DNA of 64,000 nucleotides, from positions 124,001 through 188,000 of the forward strand of contig NZ_JAVKPH010000002.1 in the NCBI RefSeq assembly GCF_031432425.1, given 5' to 3'. Below are positions 33,155-40,828 of the stretch, in pieces; position 1 is the first letter of the stretch, and each line of letters begins with the position of its first letter. The notes under the pieces are model-generated. The model searched no databases. It was not told the DNA's origin and saw only the letters and a program-made list of their open reading frames with translations. The DNA is from Ruixingdingia sedimenti. Its GTDB lineage: Bacteria > Pseudomonadota > Alphaproteobacteria > Rhodobacterales > Rhodobacteraceae. The position numbers and the translations under genes were made by a program.

Positions 33155-35236
33155 ATGCTGAACAAATATCGCCTCGGCATCGACGCGGGCGGCACCTTCA
33201 CCGACTTCATCCTGGCCGACCGCGACGGCGAGGTCCGCATCTTCAAGGCGCTGTCCACGCCGCAGGACCCGACGCTGGCCATCCGCAACGGCCTGAAACT
33301 GATCGAGGAGGAAACCGGCATCACGCCGACCGAGATCGTGTCGAACGCCGACCTGTGCATCAACGGCACCACGGTGGGGCTGAACGCGCTGATCACCCAT
33401 ACCGGCGCCAAGACCGGCCTCATCGCCACCTCGGGCCATGAGGACAGCATCGAGATCCGCCTCGGCCACAAGGAAGACGGCTACCGCTACGACCCGGAAT
33501 ATCCGCCCGCGACGATGCTGGTGCCGCGCTACCTGCGCCGCCCGGTGCGCGAACGGGTGATTTCCACCGGCGCCGTCCACACGCCGATGAACGAGGACGA
33601 CGTGCGCGACGCCTGCCGCTTCTTCCTCAAGGAAGGCGTGCAGTCGGTCGCCATTTCCTTCGTCTGGTCGGTGCTGCATCCCCAGCACGAACTGCGCGCG
33701 GCGGAAATCGTGCGCGAGATGATGCCGGACGTGCGCCTGACGGTGGGCAGCCAGCTTTACCCGCAGGTGCGCGAATACACCCGCACCTCGACCGCCATCG
33801 TGAACGCCTACCTCGCCCCCATCCTGCAACGCTATGTCGAGGCGGTGGACGGCTATTTCCGCAGCCTCGGCGCCCGGAACCCGGTGCGCTACTTCCAGTC
33901 GAACGGCGGGCTTGCGGTGGGGTCGGTGGTGACGGACCAGTCGGTCTATGCCATCAACTCCGGCCCCGCGTCGGCGCCGCAGGCCGCGCTTTACATCGGT
34001 GCGCCCTGGGATCTGAAGAACATCATCACCGTCGACATGGGCGGCACGTCCTTCGACATCACCCTGACCCGCGACGGCCGGGCCAACGTGTCGAAGAACA
34101 TCGACTTTTTGCGCTACCGCATCGGCATCCCGATGATCCAGGTGGAAACGCTCGGCGCGGGCGGGGGGTCCATCGGCTGGATCGACTCGATGGGCTTGAT
34201 GCAGATGGGGCCGCAGTCGGCGGGGTCCGAACCGGGGCCCGCCTGCTATGACCAGGGGGGCGAGCGGCCGACGACCACCGACGCGAACCTTGTCCTCGGC
34301 TATCTCAACCCCGACGGGCTGGTGGGCGGGCGGCTGCCGCTGAACGTGGCAAAGGCGCGCGGCGCGGTGCAGGCGCATCTGGCCGATCCGCTGAACATGA
34401 GCGTGGAAAAGGCCGCCTACGGCATGTTCACCATCGTGAACAACAACATGGTGAACGCGATCCGCCGCGTGTCGGTCGAACGCGGCTACGACCCGCGCGA
34501 CTTCGTGCTGAACTGCGCGGGCGGTGCGACGGCGGCGCATATCACCGCGCTGGCGCGGGAAATGGGGATCCGCAAGATCCTGATTTCCAAACTCGCTTCG
34601 GGGCTCTGCGCCTATGGGCAGATCATTTCGGATGTGAAGTACAACTACATGGCCCCCGCCCCGGTGCGTCTGGAAGGGGCAGAGGCGGCGGCGAAGCTCG
34701 ACACCCTTTTCAACGGGCTGGAGGCGCGGGGCCGCCAGGATCTGGCCGAGGACGGGTTTACCGAGGACCGCATCGCCATCCGCCGCAGCCTCGACATGCG
34801 CTATGTCGGGCAGGTGCATGAATGCACCGTGGACGTGGACCCGTTCACCGTCGACGAGGCGGCGCTGGAAAAGCTCAAGGCCGCCTTCCACGCCCGGCAC
34901 GAGGAACTCTACACCTATTCCGAACCGCAAAGCGCGGTCGAGGTGGTGAACGTCGAAAGCGCGATCTGGGGCCGGGTGGACAAGCCCAGGCGGGTGAGCA
35001 TCGCGGCGGGCAGGGGCGCGCATACCGCGCTCGACGGCACGCGCGAGATGATCTTCCGCGCCGACGGCACCGCGCAGGACACGCCCGTCTACAACGGCGC
35101 GAAACTGGGCGCGGGCGACCGCATCGCCGGCCCCGCGGTGATCGAGGAGGTGACGACCACCATCGTGATCGAGCCGGGCTGGGTCGCCGACCTGCACGAC
35201 AGCGGGGTCTATGTGCTGACCATGACCGAAGAGTGA
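33155..35236 (+). CDS. Hydantoinase A/oxoprolinase A-type subunit
   Basis: 693 residues from MLNKYRLGIDAGGTFTDFILAD, the N-terminal phosphate-binding motif of the acetate/sugar kinase-hsp70-like ATPase fold. A second phosphate motif is in VDMGGTSFDITLTRDG, and ETLGAGGGSIGWIDSMGLMQMGPQSAGSEPGPACYDQGG is the family signature. HyuA is the ATP-using subunit that activates the ring amide; HyuB completes catalysis. It lies downstream of the partner gene (B before A, the reverse of the locus at 57570). The substrate is not determinable; a lactam or hydantoin fits the PxpABC genes that follow. Confidence 0.91.
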   Translation: MLNKYRLGIDAGGTFTDFILADRDGEVRIFKALSTPQDPTLAIRNGLKLIEEETGITPTEIVSNADLCINGTTVGLNALITHTGAKTGLIATSGHEDSIEIRLGHKEDGYRYDPEYPPATMLVPRYLRRPVRERVISTGAVHTPMNEDDVRDACRFFLKEGVQSVAISFVWSVLHPQHELRAAEIVREMMPDVRLTVGSQLYPQVREYTRTSTAIVNAYLAPILQRYVEAVDGYFRSLGARNPVRYFQSNGGLAVGSVVTDQSVYAINSGPASAPQAALYIGAPWDLKNIITVDMGGTSFDITLTRDGRANVSKNIDFLRYRIGIPMIQVETLGAGGGSIGWIDSMGLMQMGPQSAGSEPGPACYDQGGERPTTTDANLVLGYLNPDGLVGGRLPLNVAKARGAVQAHLADPLNMSVEKAAYGMFTIVNNNMVNAIRRVSVERGYDPRDFVLNCAGGATAAHITALAREMGIRKILISKLASGLCAYGQIISDVKYNYMAPAPVRLEGAEAAAKLDTLFNGLEARGRQDLAEDGFTEDRIAIRRSLDMRYVGQVHECTVDVDPFTVDEAALEKLKAAFHARHEELYTYSEPQSAVEVVNVESAIWGRVDKPRRVSIAAGRGAHTALDGTREMIFRADGTAQDTPVYNGAKLGAGDRIAGPAVIEEVTTTIVIEPGWVADLHDSGVYVLTMTEE

Positions 35237-35282
35237 ACCCGCCCCGGCGCGGATCGCCGCCGGGACACAGGGCGCACTTGAC

Positions 35283-35316
35283 GTTGGCCCCGAGGTTTCG
35301 GACCCTCGGGGCCAAC
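35283..35316 (+). other. Intra-operon hairpin before pxpA
   Basis: GTTGGCCCCGAGG (35283-35295) pairs perfectly with CCTCGGGGCCAAC (35304-35316) around an 8-base loop. It ends 22 bases before the pxpA ATG; the ribosome site GGGAG lies between. No T tract follows, so mRNA processing or stability is more likely than termination. Confidence 0.7.
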
Positions 35317-35338
35317 CAACGATAACAGGGAGACCAGC

Positions 35339-36067
35339 ATGACCATCATCAATTGCGACATGGGCGAAAGTTTCGGCCTGTGGAAGATCGGCGACGATGC
35401 CGGGCTGATGCCGCTGATCGACGTGGCCAATGTCGCCTGCGGCTTTCACGCCTCGGATTTCAACCACATGCGCACGACGGTGCAACTGGCGAAGAAGCAC
35501 GGGGTCAAGGTGGGCGCGCATCCCTCGCTGCCCGACCTTCAGGGCTTCGGGCGGCGGGAGATGAAGATCGGGCGCGAGGAACTGGCGAACTGCATCATCT
35601 ACCAGATCGGCGCGCTGTCGGGCTTTCTGAAAGCCGAGGGGATGGAACTGAACCACATCAAGCCGCACGGCAGCCTTTACGGCATGGCCGCGCGGATGGA
35701 GGACATCGCCCATGCCGTGGCCGATGCGGCGGATGTGTTCAGGGTGCCGCTGATGGGCATGGCCGGCACGCTGCACGAACAGGTCTATACCGCGCGCGGG
35801 CACGGGTTCATTTCCGAATTCTACGCCGATCTGGACTATAACGACGAAGGCGGCGTCATCATCACCCGCGAACATGCCGCGACGGATGAAGATCACGCCG
35901 CGCAGGCTTGCCTGCGGGCCATCCGCGAGGGCAAGGTGACAAGCGTGAACGGCAAGGACGTGACGGTGCGGGCCGATGCGATCTGCGTGCATTCCGACAC
36001 GCCCAATGCGGTCGCCGTCGCGCGCCGGGTGCGCGCCGCCGTCGAGCCTTACCTGACCTCTGCCTGA
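35339..36067 (+). CDS. pxpA: 5-oxoprolinase subunit A-type protein (LamB/YcsF family)
   Basis: A 242-residue protein with the LamB/YcsF start IINCDMGESFGLWKIGDD, then NVACGFHASDFNHMRTTVQLAKKHGVKVGAHPSLPDLQGFGRREM, HIKPHGSLYG and ITREHAATDEDHAAQACLRAI. PxpA is the non-ATPase subunit of prokaryotic 5-oxoprolinase PxpABC, which opens pyroglutamate to glutamate. Here biotin carboxyl carrier and biotin carboxylase genes are inserted between pxpA and pxpBC, so the substrate may be a different lactam or cyclic amide that is N-carboxylated first. The gene is preceded by a hairpin and a GGGAG site. Confidence 0.9.
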   Translation: MTIINCDMGESFGLWKIGDDAGLMPLIDVANVACGFHASDFNHMRTTVQLAKKHGVKVGAHPSLPDLQGFGRREMKIGREELANCIIYQIGALSGFLKAEGMELNHIKPHGSLYGMAARMEDIAHAVADAADVFRVPLMGMAGTLHEQVYTARGHGFISEFYADLDYNDEGGVIITREHAATDEDHAAQACLRAIREGKVTSVNGKDVTVRADAICVHSDTPNAVAVARRVRAAVEPYLTSA

Positions 36068-36082
36068 CAAGGGATGCAACGC

Positions 36083-36319
36083 ATGACCAAACAGATCCTG
36101 TCGCCGCTGCCCGGCACCTTCTACCGCAAGCCCGCCCCCGACCAGCCCGCCTTCAAGGATGTGGGCGATGCCGTGGCGGTGGGCGATGTGGTGGGGCTGA
36201 TCGAGGTGATGAAATCCTTCAACGAGGTCGTGGCCGATCAGGCGGGCACCATCACCGGCTTTCCCGCCGATGACGAAGAACCCGTGATGGCCGGCCAGCC
36301 GCTGGTGGACCTGGGCTGA
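36083..36319 (+). CDS. Biotin carboxyl carrier protein (minimal, 78 residues)
   Basis: From MTKQILSPLPG, a single biotinyl domain with the modification site EVMKSFNEV (Lys44) and a closing PVMAGQPLVDLG strand. The usual AMKM sequence is VMKS here, a known variant. It lacks the Pro/Ala-rich N-terminal linker of AccB, so the domain is a bare carrier. Its stop codon shares a base with the start of the biotin carboxylase gene (TGATG). No acyl-CoA carboxyltransferase genes are nearby. Carboxyl transfer is therefore likely to PxpB/PxpC, whose folds match the carboxyltransferase part of urea carboxylase. Confidence 0.88.
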   Translation: MTKQILSPLPGTFYRKPAPDQPAFKDVGDAVAVGDVVGLIEVMKSFNEVVADQAGTITGFPADDEEPVMAGQPLVDLG

Positions 36320-37701
36320 TGGCGATCCGCAAGCTTCTGGTGGCCAACCGGGGCGAGATCGCGGTGCGGATCATCCGCGCCGCGCGCGAACTGGGGATTG
36401 CCACCGTACAGGTCCATTCCGCCGCCGACACCGACAGCCTTGCCGTGCGGATGGCGGATGAAGCCGTGCTGATCGGCCCGCCGATGGCGGCGAAAAGCTA
36501 CCTCAACATCGCCGCGATCCTGAAGGCCGCGGCCGATACCCGCGCGGATGCGGTGCATCCGGGCTATGGCTTTCTGGCCGAAAACGCCGATTTCGCCGAT
36601 GCGGTGGTGGCGGCGGGGCTGGTCTGGGTCGGGCCTTCGGGCGATGCGATCCGGGTGATGGGCGACAAGGTGGCCGCGCGGGTCGCCGCCGAATCCGCCG
36701 GTGTGCCCGTGGTGCCCGGATCGGACGGGCGCATCGACGATCCCGCGCAGGCCCGCGCGGTGGCGCTGGCCATCGGCTTTCCGTTGATGATCAAGGCCGC
36801 GGCGGGCGGCGGCGGGCGCGGCATCCGCATCTGCCACGACATGGAGGAATTCGACCGCCTGATGCCCCAGGCCGCGGCAGAGGCGAAATCGGCCTTTGGC
36901 GACGGCGGTTTGTATATCGAGAAGGTGATCGAACGCGCGCGGCATATCGAGGTGCAGATCCTCGGCGACGGCGCCCGCGCGATCCATTGCTTTGAACGCG
37001 AATGTTCGCTGCAACGCCGCCGCCAGAAGGTCTGGGAAGAGGCGCCCTCGGCCACCCTGCCCGAGGAGATGCGCGCGCGGCTCTGCGCCTCTGCCGTCGC
37101 GCTGGCCGAGGCGGTGAAATATCGCGGGGCGGGGACGCTGGAATACCTTTACGACGATGCGACGGGGCATTTCTACTTCATCGAGATGAACACCCGCATC
37201 CAGGTGGAACATCCCGTGACCGAGATGATCACCGGCATCGACCTCGTGCGCGAGATGATCCGCATCGCCGGCGGCGAACCCCTGCGCCTGGCGCAGGAGG
37301 ACGTGCGGCTGAACGGCCACGCGATCGAGGTGCGCATCTGCGCCGAGGATCCGGCGCAGAACTTCAAGCCCGGGCCGGGCACGATCAGCGGCCTGCGCGT
37401 GCCCGGCGGTGCGGGGGTGCGGTTCGATTCCATGCTCTATGACGGCTACACCGTCCCGCCCTTTTACGATTCATTGCTGGCCAAGCTGATCGTCTGGGAC
37501 GAGGACCGCGCATCCGCCATCGCCCGCATGGCCCGCGCGCTGGATGAATTGCAGGTCGGCGGCATCGCCACCACCAAACCGCTGCATCAGGCGCTGGCCC
37601 GCGACCCGGGCGTGCGGCTCGGCGATTTCCACACCCGCTGGCTGGAACCCTGGCTGGAGCAGAACGCCGCGGCGCTGGCGGCAGAAGGAGGAAGTGCATG
37701 A
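36319..37701 (+). CDS. Biotin carboxylase (AccC-like)
   Basis: 460 residues with the full three-domain biotin carboxylase layout: preATP-grasp (IRKLLVANRGEIAVRIIRAARELGI), ATP-grasp with the Gly-rich loop KAAAGGGGRGIRI (about residue 160) and the HIEVQILGDG and ECSLQRRRQKVWEEAPS segments, then the catalytic EMNTRIQVEHPVTEMITG and a C-terminal domain. It makes carboxybiotin from bicarbonate and ATP on the adjacent carrier protein. It overlaps the carrier gene by 1 base and pxpB by 4 (ATGA), so the set is made together. This is probably not the housekeeping accC, given the context. Confidence 0.92.
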   Translation: MAIRKLLVANRGEIAVRIIRAARELGIATVQVHSAADTDSLAVRMADEAVLIGPPMAAKSYLNIAAILKAAADTRADAVHPGYGFLAENADFADAVVAAGLVWVGPSGDAIRVMGDKVAARVAAESAGVPVVPGSDGRIDDPAQARAVALAIGFPLMIKAAAGGGGRGIRICHDMEEFDRLMPQAAAEAKSAFGDGGLYIEKVIERARHIEVQILGDGARAIHCFERECSLQRRRQKVWEEAPSATLPEEMRARLCASAVALAEAVKYRGAGTLEYLYDDATGHFYFIEMNTRIQVEHPVTEMITGIDLVREMIRIAGGEPLRLAQEDVRLNGHAIEVRICAEDPAQNFKPGPGTISGLRVPGGAGVRFDSMLYDGYTVPPFYDSLLAKLIVWDEDRASAIARMARALDELQVGGIATTKPLHQALARDPGVRLGDFHTRWLEPWLEQNAAALAAEGGSA

Positions 37702-38573
37702 AGACCCGGTATTCCTTCGGCGGCGACGAACATGTCTTCGTCGAATGCGACGAGGAAATGTCGCTCGACGCTTTCTTCAAGGGCATGTCGATCACCACCG
37801 CGCTGAAAGAGGCGAAGATCCCCGGCGTGACGGAAATCTGCCCGGCCAACGCGTCGTTCCTCGTGCGTTTCGACCCCGACGTGATCGCGCCCGACGACAT
37901 GATGCGCGAGTTGAAGGCGCTGGAGGCCGCGGCGGATGTGGGCAGTTCGGTGCTCGATACCCGCATCATCGAGGTGCCGGTTCTCTACAACGATCCCTGG
38001 ACGCATGAGACGCTGATGCGGTTCCGCGAACGCCATCAGGACCCGGGTTCCACCGACATCGAATATACCGCGCGGATCAACGATCTCGACGGGGTGGACG
38101 GTTTCGTCAAGGCGCATTCCGGCGCGCCGTGGTTCGTGTCGATGGTGGGCTTCGTCGCGGGGCTGCCGTTCCTTTACCAGATGGTGGACCGCGCGCGGCA
38201 GATCCAGTCGCCGAAATACCTGCGCCCGCGCACCGACACGCCGCGCCTGACGGTGGGGCACGGGGGCTGTTTCGGCTGCATCTATTCGGTGCGCGGTGCG
38301 GGCGGCTACCAGATGTTCGGCATCACGCCGATGCCGATCTTCGACCCCGCGCAAGAGGTGCCGTATCTGCGCGATTTCATGTGCCTTTTCACGCCGGGCG
38401 ACATCGTGAAGTTCACCCCCATCGACCGCGCCGAATACGACCATACCCTGGCCGAGGTCGAGGCCGGCCGCTGGATGCCGCGGATCGCGCCTGTGACCTT
38501 TTCGCTGGCCGATTTCAAGAAGGACATGGATGGCACCAATGCCAAGGTGATGGAGGCGCTCAATGGCCGTTAA
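37698..38573 (+). CDS. pxpB: 5-oxoprolinase subunit B-type protein (KipI/allophanate hydrolase subunit 1 family)
   Basis: 291 residues. The N-terminal FGGDEHVFVECDEEMSLDAFFKGMSITTAL and the C-terminal VGHGGCFGCIYSVRGAGGYQMFGITPMPIFDP are family landmarks; the latter replaces the common PGGWQLIGRTP motif, so this is a divergent member. At 291 residues it is longer than the typical 215-240, with a longer central stretch (roughly residues 95-170). Together with PxpC it is homologous to the carboxyltransferase region of urea carboxylase. It overlaps both the biotin carboxylase and pxpC genes. Confidence 0.85.
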   Translation: MKTRYSFGGDEHVFVECDEEMSLDAFFKGMSITTALKEAKIPGVTEICPANASFLVRFDPDVIAPDDMMRELKALEAAADVGSSVLDTRIIEVPVLYNDPWTHETLMRFRERHQDPGSTDIEYTARINDLDGVDGFVKAHSGAPWFVSMVGFVAGLPFLYQMVDRARQIQSPKYLRPRTDTPRLTVGHGGCFGCIYSVRGAGGYQMFGITPMPIFDPAQEVPYLRDFMCLFTPGDIVKFTPIDRAEYDHTLAEVEAGRWMPRIAPVTFSLADFKKDMDGTNAKVMEALNGR

Positions 38574-39534
38574 TGTCATCAAGCCGGGCCTTGCCACGAC
38601 GGTGCAGGATCTGGGCCGGCCGGGGTATTACCATCTGGGCATCCCGCTGTCGGGGGCGATGGACCAGCTTTCGCTGACGGCCGCGAACCTGCTGGTCGGC
38701 AACCCCGCCGGCGCCGCGGCGCTGGAGGCGGTGTTCCTGGGCCCGGAACTGGAATTCCAACAGGACGCCATGGTGGCCGTGACCGGGGCAGAGATGCCGC
38801 CCAAGGTCGATGGCGTCGAACAGCCGGGCTGGACGGCGTTCCGGGTGAAGAAGGGGCAGGTGCTGTCCTTCGGGTTCCTGAAAAAGGGCGCGCGGGCCTA
38901 TATCGCCATCTCGGGCGGCATCGACGTGCCGGTGGTCCTGGGATCGCGGTCCACCTATGCGCTCGGCGCGCTCGGCGGCTTCAACGGGCGCAAGCTGGAA
39001 CCGGGCGATGTGCTGCCGGTCGGGCAGGGGGCCACGGTGGCCGAGGGCCGCGTGCTGGCCGAAAACCTGCGCCGCGGGCCCGGCAATCCGGCGGAACTGC
39101 GCATGGTGCCCGGGCTCTACTGGCACCGGATCACCGAAGGCGCGGGCAAGGCGTTCTTCGAGGACATCTGGAAGGTCGCGCCCGAGGCCGACCGGATCGG
39201 CTATCGCTTCAAGGCGGGCCGCGTGCTGGATTTCGTGCCGCGCGAACCGCCCTTCGGCGCCGGGTCCGACCCGTCGAACATCGTGGATGCGCCCTATCCC
39301 TATGGGTCCGTCCAGGTGCCCTCGGGGACGGAACCCATCGTGCTGCACCGCGATGCGGTGTCGGGCGGGGGGTATTTCATGATCGGCACGGTGGTGTCCG
39401 CCGACATGGACCTGATCGGCCAGTTGCAGCCGCATACCCCCACGCGCTTCGTGCCGGTGACGATGGATCAGGCATTGGCGGCGCGGGCCGAACGCAAGGC
39501 CACCCTGGCCGCGATCACCGCGGCGCTGGAATAG
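38563..39534 (+). CDS. pxpC: 5-oxoprolinase subunit C-type protein (KipA, biotin-dependent carboxyltransferase family)
   Basis: 323 residues. VIKPGLATTVQDLGRPGYYHLGIPLSGAMDQLSLTAANLLVGNPAGAAALE is the unmistakable KipA start, and the cyclophilin-like C-terminal domain follows (VSGGGYFMIGTVVSADMDLIGQLQPHTPTRFVPVT). PxpB and PxpC form one complex. In urea amidolyase the equivalent domains carry out carboxyl transfer from biotin to the amide nitrogen, and in PxpABC they activate the lactam with ATP. It overlaps pxpB by 11 bases. A hairpin at 39542-39563 follows, before the binding-protein gene. Confidence 0.92.
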   Translation: MAVNVIKPGLATTVQDLGRPGYYHLGIPLSGAMDQLSLTAANLLVGNPAGAAALEAVFLGPELEFQQDAMVAVTGAEMPPKVDGVEQPGWTAFRVKKGQVLSFGFLKKGARAYIAISGGIDVPVVLGSRSTYALGALGGFNGRKLEPGDVLPVGQGATVAEGRVLAENLRRGPGNPAELRMVPGLYWHRITEGAGKAFFEDIWKVAPEADRIGYRFKAGRVLDFVPREPPFGAGSDPSNIVDAPYPYGSVQVPSGTEPIVLHRDAVSGGGYFMIGTVVSADMDLIGQLQPHTPTRFVPVTMDQALAARAERKATLAAITAALE

Positions 39535-39541
39535 GACCGGC

Positions 39542-39563
39542 GGCGGCGGGCCCACCCGCCGCC
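39542..39563 (+). other. Intra-operon hairpin between pxpC and the binding-protein gene
   Basis: GGCGGCGGG (39542-39550) pairs with CCCGCCGCC (39555-39563) around CCCA, starting 7 bases after the pxpC stop. The GGGAG ribosome site of the next gene follows at 39571. It may set the relative level of the downstream genes. Confidence 0.55.
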
Positions 39564-39583
39564 CCTGACAGGGAGCATCGAAG

Positions 39584-40828
39584 GTGAGATCGACCGGCAA
39601 GACCGAGGTGAACGGCGCCCTTGCGGCCCCCCCGGGGGTGGCCCGCCGCCGGCTGCGCGTGCGCGGCACCTCGATCACGCTGCTCAGCCAGATGCGCGAA
39701 CAGGCGGAACGGGATCTGGGGTTCCGGGTCGATTACGAACTGCTCGACTTCGTGGAATGCCAGCGCCGTGCGGCGCTGGAACCCGAGGCCTACGACGTCT
39801 ACGAACACTGCTTCCAGAATCTCGACATCGTGTGGTTCTGGGGCGCGTTGCAGCCCATCGACACGCAGCGCATCGTCGAATGGGACAGCATGTCCGACCT
39901 GACCAAGACCGGCGGGGTCAGCAAATATGCCTGGCGCGGGCATGGCGACGCGCCGGTGGGCAAGCTTTACATCCAGCCCGGGGGTTTTCTGGGCGACCGG
40001 CCGGGGCGGCAGATCGCGATGCTGCCCACGGTGCACAACGTCGACAGCTTCGGCTTCGACCCCCGCGTGTTCGGCACCGGCGAGGCGCCCCGGACGCCAA
40101 GCTGGGCCTGGCTTCTTGACCCGCGCGCCAAGGGCCGGATCGCGCTGGTGGACGAACCCGCCATCGGCCTTTTCGATGCGGCGCTGGCCGCCGAGGCGAC
40201 GGGAGAGCTGTCCTTCGCCGATATCGGCAACATGACCATCGCGGAAATCGACGCGCTGATGGCTCTGCTGGAGGATCGCCGCCGGCAGGGCTATTTCTGC
40301 GGATCCTGGCGCAACGGCGAGGATGCGGCGCGCCTGCTGCACGAGGGCCGCGTCGCGGTGCAGAGCATGTGGTCGCCCGTCTATGGCGATCTGGGCCCGA
40401 TGACCGGCCTTTTCGCCGAGGCCGCGCCCGCCGAGGGCTATCGCGCCTGGCACGGGGGGGCGAGCCTGTCGCGCCATGCCGCGGGGGCGGAACTCGACAT
40501 GGCCTATGAATATCTCAACTGGTGGCTGGCCGGGCGCGCCGGGGCGATCATGGCCCGGCAGGGCTATTACATTTCCACCCCCGAACGCGCGCGCACCCAG
40601 ATGACGCCCGAGGAATGGGCCTACTGGTACGAGGGCGCGCCGGCGGCCTGCGACCTGCCGGGGCCCTCGGGCCAGATCGTGGTGCGCGCGGGCGCGCGCC
40701 GGGCAGGGGGAGCCTATCGCGAACGGCTCAGCCGCATCGCGGTGTGGAACACGGTGATGGAGGAATACAACTACGCCGTCCGGGTCTGGGACCGGTTCAT
40801 CCAGCGTGTGAATGCGGGGGCGCCATGA
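39584..40828 (+). CDS. Spermidine/putrescine-type solute-binding protein without a signal peptide
   Basis: 414 residues from a GTG at 39584 with GGGAG upstream. An in-frame TGA at 39566 rules out any N-terminal extension, so the protein begins MRSTGKTEVNGALAAPPG, with no hydrophobic or twin-arginine signal. The body is that of a PotD/PotF-like protein (RRRLRVRGTSITLLSQMREQAERDLGFRVDYELLD, QSMWSPVYGDLG, MTPEEWAYWYEGAP). It shares the last motif and the C-terminal YNYAVRVWDRFIQ pattern with the Tat-exported protein encoded at 46426, so the two are paralogs. It overlaps the GntR gene by 4 bases. It may act in the cytoplasm, perhaps as a ligand sensor, or be exported unconventionally. Confidence 0.83.
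   Translation: MRSTGKTEVNGALAAPPGVARRRLRVRGTSITLLSQMREQAERDLGFRVDYELLDFVECQRRAALEPEAYDVYEHCFQNLDIVWFWGALQPIDTQRIVEWDSMSDLTKTGGVSKYAWRGHGDAPVGKLYIQPGGFLGDRPGRQIAMLPTVHNVDSFGFDPRVFGTGEAPRTPSWAWLLDPRAKGRIALVDEPAIGLFDAALAAEATGELSFADIGNMTIAEIDALMALLEDRRRQGYFCGSWRNGEDAARLLHEGRVAVQSMWSPVYGDLGPMTGLFAEAAPAEGYRAWHGGASLSRHAAGAELDMAYEYLNWWLAGRAGAIMARQGYYISTPERARTQMTPEEWAYWYEGAPAACDLPGPSGQIVVRAGARRAGGAYRERLSRIAVWNTVMEEYNYAVRVWDRFIQRVNAGAP

Noticed and set aside
32978..36079. Long minus-strand frame opposite the HyuA and pxpA genes
   Set aside because: Antisense shadow caused by GC codon bias; no domain, no ribosome site.
36083..37701. Biotin carrier and carboxylase genes as the housekeeping acetyl-CoA carboxylase accBC
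   Set aside because: The carrier is a bare 78-residue domain, and the genes overlap each other and pxpB within a lactam operon, so a dedicated role is more likely.
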